From the NCBI GenBank assembly GCA_964036665.1, contig OZ038532.1, positions 16,882,537 to 16,946,536 of the forward strand: 64,000 bases of DNA. The letters run 5' to 3'. This document shows positions 59,155 through 64,000 of the stretch, one piece after another. The notes under the pieces are model-generated. The model saw only the letters and a list, made by a program, of their open reading frames with translations. It was not told where the DNA came from and did not search any database. A program made the position numbers and the translations under genes. Positions within the stretch are counted from its first letter, which is position 1. Each line of letters starts with the position of its first letter. This stretch comes from Gordius sp. MW1 (taxonomy: Eukaryota; Nematomorpha; Gordioida; Gordea; Gordiidae).

Positions 59155-61343
59155 ATGTCAATCTTCGGAGAAAAAATGACATCAAACAAGCCTACCCCTA
59201 CTACGCCTAAACAATCTCATAAAGTTTTGTTGGACAGCCTGGGGGGCGGTGTATCTGGGGCAGCCGCTATGGCCTGCCAAGTCACTAGTCTCATGTGGAT
59301 GCGAACCGTCATGAATTATCAATACAGGTTCGTCCTGCCATTTCTTTTCTACAAAATATTCTATTAAAATAAGAAAGTTACCCCCCCCCCCCTATATATA
59401 ATCATAATTATAGACTAATAGATCGCTCAACCCCTTAGATGTTTACGCACATGGGCGTAGGCAGGGAGGGGCGGCTGCCCCCCTTAAAATCCATAAATTC
59501 CTAAAAATTCAATAGAATTATGGTTTAAATTCAAAAAATTTCTACTTTATCCCTTCCTAAAGCATTATTGTCCTCCTCTAGTCCATATCCTGACTACGCC
59601 CATGTTCACGCATCTAAAGGGATGCCAAAAACGACCCCCTTTTAGCATATACTTAGTTTTTATGAGATTGATAGTAGTATTGGTTAGTAACCATTAATCT
59701 CATAAAATGTAACAACCCTTTCTAACCACTATAATTTTTAATTGCCTTATACCATATTTAAGCATAACTCATTTTAATAAATAAGTTGAATCGTAGATGG
59801 CCCTATAAAAGTGAATATTATTTATAATTTTTATTTTAAGCCTATAATTTAAAAAGGTTTAAGTTGATAATTCCCCAAATGGTTTGTATTCTTATACACA
59901 AATTATTTTATAAGGAATAGCCAATAGCATTACAACCATTTTCACAACCATCTAACAGATGTTTTGAAATTTAAACACTTTTTAAGTAGTGTTATGATTA
60001 TAATGTATGATATATTTCATCATTATCAAATAGCTGTAAAGCAGTTTATTTATCGTTCAATTTAACATCCATAATAATCAAAGGATCCTTTTGGTTTACA
60101 GATTTGGGGGCGGTAGTTTTTTCACCGTTTTTAAAACTCTCATAGCTCAAGGTGGTTTGCCTCGCCTTTATCGAGGTTACCCACAGGCGATGGCTCAAGC
60201 CCCTCTTTCTAGGTTTGGGGACGCGGCCGCTAATCAAGCCGTCCTCTCGGCTCAGATACTCAAAGATCAGCCGGTAGCCCTTAAAACGGCCCTGGCTTCC
60301 CTTTTAGCCGGGACGTGGCGGCTCACTCTTATGCCCATTGACGCGTGGAAAACGGTGAAACAAGTTGAGGGTAAATAGAAATTATTGCTCGCGATTCTTA
60401 TAGATGTTTCTGAGAGATTTTGGGCGAAGAAGCTATATTTTGGCTTTTTATGTGGCTTATAACCTTGCACGTAATTTATCAAACGCCAACAACCACCTGG
60501 GCTTGCGTTGAGAGCTGATTAAAACCTGATTGAATGTTTTTTAATCTCTTTGAAATATGTTATTGCAATTGACCCAAAATATAAGATTTTTTTTGATATG
60601 TTTGTAAAAAGATTGGGGAGGTAGGGAAAAACAAATCCCAATTTTTTATCGGAAATATCCATGACATTATAATCAAAATGTGTGCTGCTCACCCTCCTCT
60701 CATAATTTAAATCCTGGCTGATCCAATCTTATAAGCCTAACCAAGGCTGATTTTAAGGGTAAACGATTCTTAAAACCCTTTTTGTATCTATAATTACTTC
60801 AAAAAAACAATCGAACCTACATTTAATTCCTATAAAGGTTCACGCGGCACCTCTATCTTGGTCTCTAAGATAAAGTCCCACGGGCCGGGTGTACTGTATC
60901 ACGGTATGGGCGCTACCTTCGCAGCCACAATAACAGGTCACTACCCATGGTTTTTGACTTACAACTACCTCTCCCGAGCCCTACCCAAACCCGTCCACAG
61001 AAGTCCCCATTCAAACCCCGACCACAAAAGTATGGATTACAGATATCAAAGCTTATCCCTACTCCGCCAAGCCCTTATCGGGTTTTCTGCGTCAGTTATA
61101 TCGGACACGATAACCAATTCATTACGCGTTATCAAAACCGTGAAACAAACATCGAGCCACTCCATGACTTATCGGCAGAGCGTTAGGCAAATCTTAGCCG
61201 ATCACGACGGCCGAGCTCACGGCTTATTTTTTCGTGGCCTGGGCACGAGGTTGGCTGTAAACGGGATACAGGGCCTCACCTTTTCTGTACTCTGGAAGCT
61301 GTTTATGGATCAAATCCCGGGCATGACGAACGCTCCTAAATAA
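59155..61343 (+). CDS. Mitochondrial carrier family protein, three exons
   Basis: Exons 59155-59327, 60102-60370 and 60838-61343 join in phase through GT..AG introns (774 and 467 bp) to give 315 residues, normal for a mitochondrial carrier. The threefold layout is visible: GGGVSGAAAMACQVT (29-44), the second signature MPIDAWK (135-141, the P-x-D-x-x-K motif), and a third, degenerate SDTITNSLRVIK. Loop motifs YRGYPQA, YHGMGA and FRGLGTR fit the [FY]-x-G pattern after each odd helix. The first and third repeats lack the usual Pro/acid, so transport may be atypical or the protein may be an orphan member. Substrate unknown. An alternative start at Met8 (59176) is possible. The exons look richer in G+C than the surroundings. 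Intron 1 hosts a MITE (59450-59604). Confidence 0.8.
59450..59604. mobile_element. 155-bp MITE of the GGGCGTAGCC family in carrier intron 1
   Basis: The ends are CATGGGCGTAGGCAGG and CCTGACTACGCCCATG. TSD TTTACGCA / TTCACGCA (59442-59449 and 59605-59612) matches at 7 of 8. Confidence 0.85.
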
Positions 61344-63220
61344 TTTTACATCGTCGCAATTGCAATCGCATTTCCTTGTTATTTAACTACTTAATATCTA
61401 TCGAATTCGAATCATTTGAGCTATGTTATTTAACTGACACGATCCCATTACAAATCTTTTTATACATTTATATATTCACCAATCCTATTGTAAATGATCA
61501 CGTGTCGCTGACTTAAAAAACTCATTTACGTAAAGCCCTATAACAAGATACACATATTTTAAGGTTGATCTGTAATCTGTGCTTTGGGTGGTAAACCAAA
61601 CTACCTCTGCATTTTATAATTTTATTTATAGTTATTCTTCGCATTTTTCTTTTATTTATAGTTATTTTTCATAAAGTCTCCCCCGCCTCATACAAAGTGG
61701 ATGAATAATTCATGACGCATCCAGTATATAATTTAAGAAGAGTGATTCGAAGCGTAAGTGTGTTATAAACAATCATTTAATATCATATTTGTTAATCTTA
61801 TAATGGGAATGATGAAGTGATGTTTGTTGATTTTCATCGTTCAATTTTATAATTTTGCCCAGGCCCCCTCTGATATTTAAATGATTTATAAATACAATTT
61901 TGGCTTGCAGCACATGATCGCTACAACACAACTCAATGATCATTTTCCCCTCAAGTTATTGATATACCATTATTATATAACTTATAAAAATACGTTAGAT
62001 GTAACACCTGTCATGCACACCAATTTATTTAACCTACACTATTAATGTACTCAGGAAAATATAAATTTTCAAAATTATATCATATTTATTTATTTACATA
62101 TTGCTGATTTTAACAAAAGGTTATAAATTTATTCTATTATACGGATCAACGAAAATTTTTACCCTCAATTTTAAAATATCAAAGATTGAGAATAAGTTAA
62201 AACAACTCTATTTGATATGTTTAGAATAGTAATCTGCAATAAGTCATTTTGAGGATGATGGTCCGCCTTCACGCCTTTTATAAACTTTAAAGCCCGCCTT
62301 AGCCCGTTAGTACAAGTCCTCCCTAATTCCTACATATACTTTTTTCGTACACTTCGGCCCGGCCCGGTCCTTTGAAAAATTCAAATTTATGGTGTCCCGA
62401 GGTATTGATTTATTGGATTTTCTAAAGGTTTAACATTCGCACATTTCGAAAAACATTTCCAATCATTTATTTTATACCTTTTATGGTGGCCCGTCAACTT
62501 GCCAAATTGAATGTCCCAATGTTAAAAAATGTTCCCCAATCAGAAAATGTCCCCCGACAAAAAAGCATATTAATCATTCAATTTAGGATAAAAGTTATTA
62601 TTTAGGTATTTTTTATAATAAAATGGATAATTATTATAAAAGGTACTCAATTTAGGGCCTTCTTTATTATAATGGAGAGATGGTCGTTAATGTCCCAGGG
62701 GGAATTCGACAATATGGTTTTCGGCGAGTTGATAGGGCACCTAATTTTATGAGTTGTAGGGGAGACCGGGGATAGAATAGCCATAAAAAATTGTTTTTTA
62801 AACAACTAAAAAATAATTTCAACACTTTCTGTTAATTTTTAAAATGTATTTTTTTTGACTACATATAGTTTTCCCGCAAATTGGGATTTTTAAAAAAGCA
62901 AAATCCTAAAATGTGTCCGAACAATAGGCCTTTTTCAAGGATACAATAGCTTTAATCTTTTCAATGTTTTTTATAAAACGATTATTTTGTATAAAAACAT
63001 AGATGCAAACGTAATATGGTTATATATTACCCATTACAAATTAAAATGGGGGTTTTCCAATGACTAAACACACATATGGTTAAAATTTTATCTATAATTA
63101 TTATTTTTTTAATAATTCCAAAGAAACAAGTAGCCCCGGGCAATAACTAGCCCAGGTGTAATATTGGAGTCAGCGAACGTTGTAAAATAACGAAGTCAAA
63201 TGTCAATCAAGCGTCATATA
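61344..63220. other. 3' flank of the carrier gene and intergenic DNA
   Basis: No further gene. TTCGGCCCGGCCCGGTCCTT at about 62353 is a G+C-rich scrap similar to the hAT-like families. Confidence 0.3.
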
Positions 63221-63766
63221 TTATTTTCATTAAAATTGTTGAAATAGTTCTTATTGGCGGATAAAAACGTCAATCATCAATAATATTATGTTATTTTTAT
63301 GCTTAATTTATGAAATGAATAATAAAGTTAATATTTAGTAAATTTCTAATTAATTTATTATTTTCATTAAAATTGTTGAAATAGTTCTTATTGGCGGATA
63401 AAAACGTCAATCATCAATAATATTATGTTATTTTTATGCTTAATTTATGAAATGAATAATAAATTTAATATTTAGTAAATTTTTAATTAATTCATTATTT
63501 TCATTAAAATTGTTGAAATAGTTATTATTGGCTGATAAAACCGTCAATCATCAATAATATTATGTTATTTTTATGCTTAATTTATGAAATGAATAATAAA
63601 TTTAATATTTAGTAAATTTTTAATTAATTCATTATTTTCATTAAAATTGTTGAAATAGTTATTATTGGCTGATAAAACCGTCAATCATCAATAATATTAT
63701 GTTATTTTTATGCTTAATTTATGAAATGAATAATAAATTTAATATTTAGTAAATTTTTAATAAACC
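63221..63766. repeat. 137-bp satellite, four tandem units
   Basis: Units start at 63221, 63358, 63495 and 63632, each with TTATTTTCATTAAAATTGTT, a GATAAAA(A/C)CGTCAATCATC segment and ATGCTTAATTTATGAAATG. Units 3 and 4 are almost identical and differ from 1 and 2 by shared changes (TTGGCTGATAAAACC against TTGGCGGATAAAAAC), which suggests stepwise duplication. Confidence 0.9.
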
Positions 63767-63795
63767 TATTTATTACTATTATATTATAGCTAGAT

Positions 63796-64000
63796 TACCC
63801 TCTTTCTCACCAGGGGGAGGGGGTGATTTGCCCCCCCCCCTTTATTTTTTACCCTCTTTCTCACACGAAGGGGGGGGGGGGGGGGGTAAATGCCCCCCCC
63901 CTTGATTTTTACCCTCTTCTTCACCAGGAAGGATGGGGGTGATTTGCCCCCCACCCTTTGATTTTTACCCTCTCTCAATGGGGGGAGGGGGCCCCCCGTG
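63796..64000. repeat. 54-60-bp tandem repeat with G and C runs, cut by the window edge
   Basis: TTTACCCTCTTTCTCAC-like units start at 63796, 63850, 63910 and 63966. Each is followed by a G run, a TGATTTGCCCCC-like word and a C run. G and C runs of up to 17 bases alternate and can pair. The repeat continues past the window. Confidence 0.8.

Noticed and set aside
63790-63978. 62-codon minus-strand frame
   Set aside because: Translation of the G/C-run tandem repeat.

Overview
This window is eukaryotic nuclear DNA from an AT-rich, intron-bearing genome. It holds four real protein-coding genes in a background that is mostly mobile DNA. The genes are the 3' three quarters of an LRRC57-type leucine-rich-repeat gene (1-686, +), an intronless three-RRM ELAV/Hu-family RNA-binding protein (32252-33610, -), a TWIK-like two-pore potassium channel in six exons (41854-44807, +), and a mitochondrial-carrier-family gene in three exons (59155-61343, +). 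ELAV and TWIK genes point to an animal, probably a bilaterian. Many introns are only 36-42 bp, which suggests a lineage with very small introns (mesozoans and appendicularians are examples). I cannot name the species.

Layout: 0-5 kb has the LRRC57 end, a 1.54-kb foldback element and an exact 92-bp tandem duplication. At 5.2-7.3 kb a 2.07-kb DNA transposon with an exact 8-bp target-site duplication (TSD) carries a dead non-LTR retrotransposon 3' end. At 11-12.4 kb are LINE and gag remnants. At 12.7-21.3 kb lies a decayed Mag-like Ty3/gypsy element. Its integrase is split by a 4.17-kb hAT-like element with an exact 8-bp TSD, and that element contains a 1.3-kb palindrome. A second gag fragment follows at 21.9-22.6 kb. 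Two more non-autonomous hAT-like elements with exact 8-bp TSDs occupy 24.4-26.8 and 27.9-28.9 kb; the first carries a 1.76-kb minisatellite-bearing element. The ELAV gene is followed by a 483-bp hAT MITE, a second partial copy of the large hAT family and a second RLE-LINE remnant. After the channel gene, two near-identical 1.9-kb copies of the minisatellite-bearing element stand head to tail (45.2-49.0 kb). From 49 to 60 kb there are several small MITE families and a third LINE remnant, itself split by a MITE. The window ends with a 137-bp satellite (four copies) and a G/C-run-rich repeat.

The four genes share no evident pathway. The main story is nested transposition that can be dated in relative order from exact TSDs and one internal empty site. 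No protein system that is clearly new was found. The most unusual items are the minisatellite-bearing tandem element, the MITE family that starts GGGCGTAGCC, the 320-bp direct repeats bracketing the Ty3/gypsy element, and the carrier gene, which looks richer in G+C than its surroundings. All coordinates were read by eye; no alignment or database search was run.
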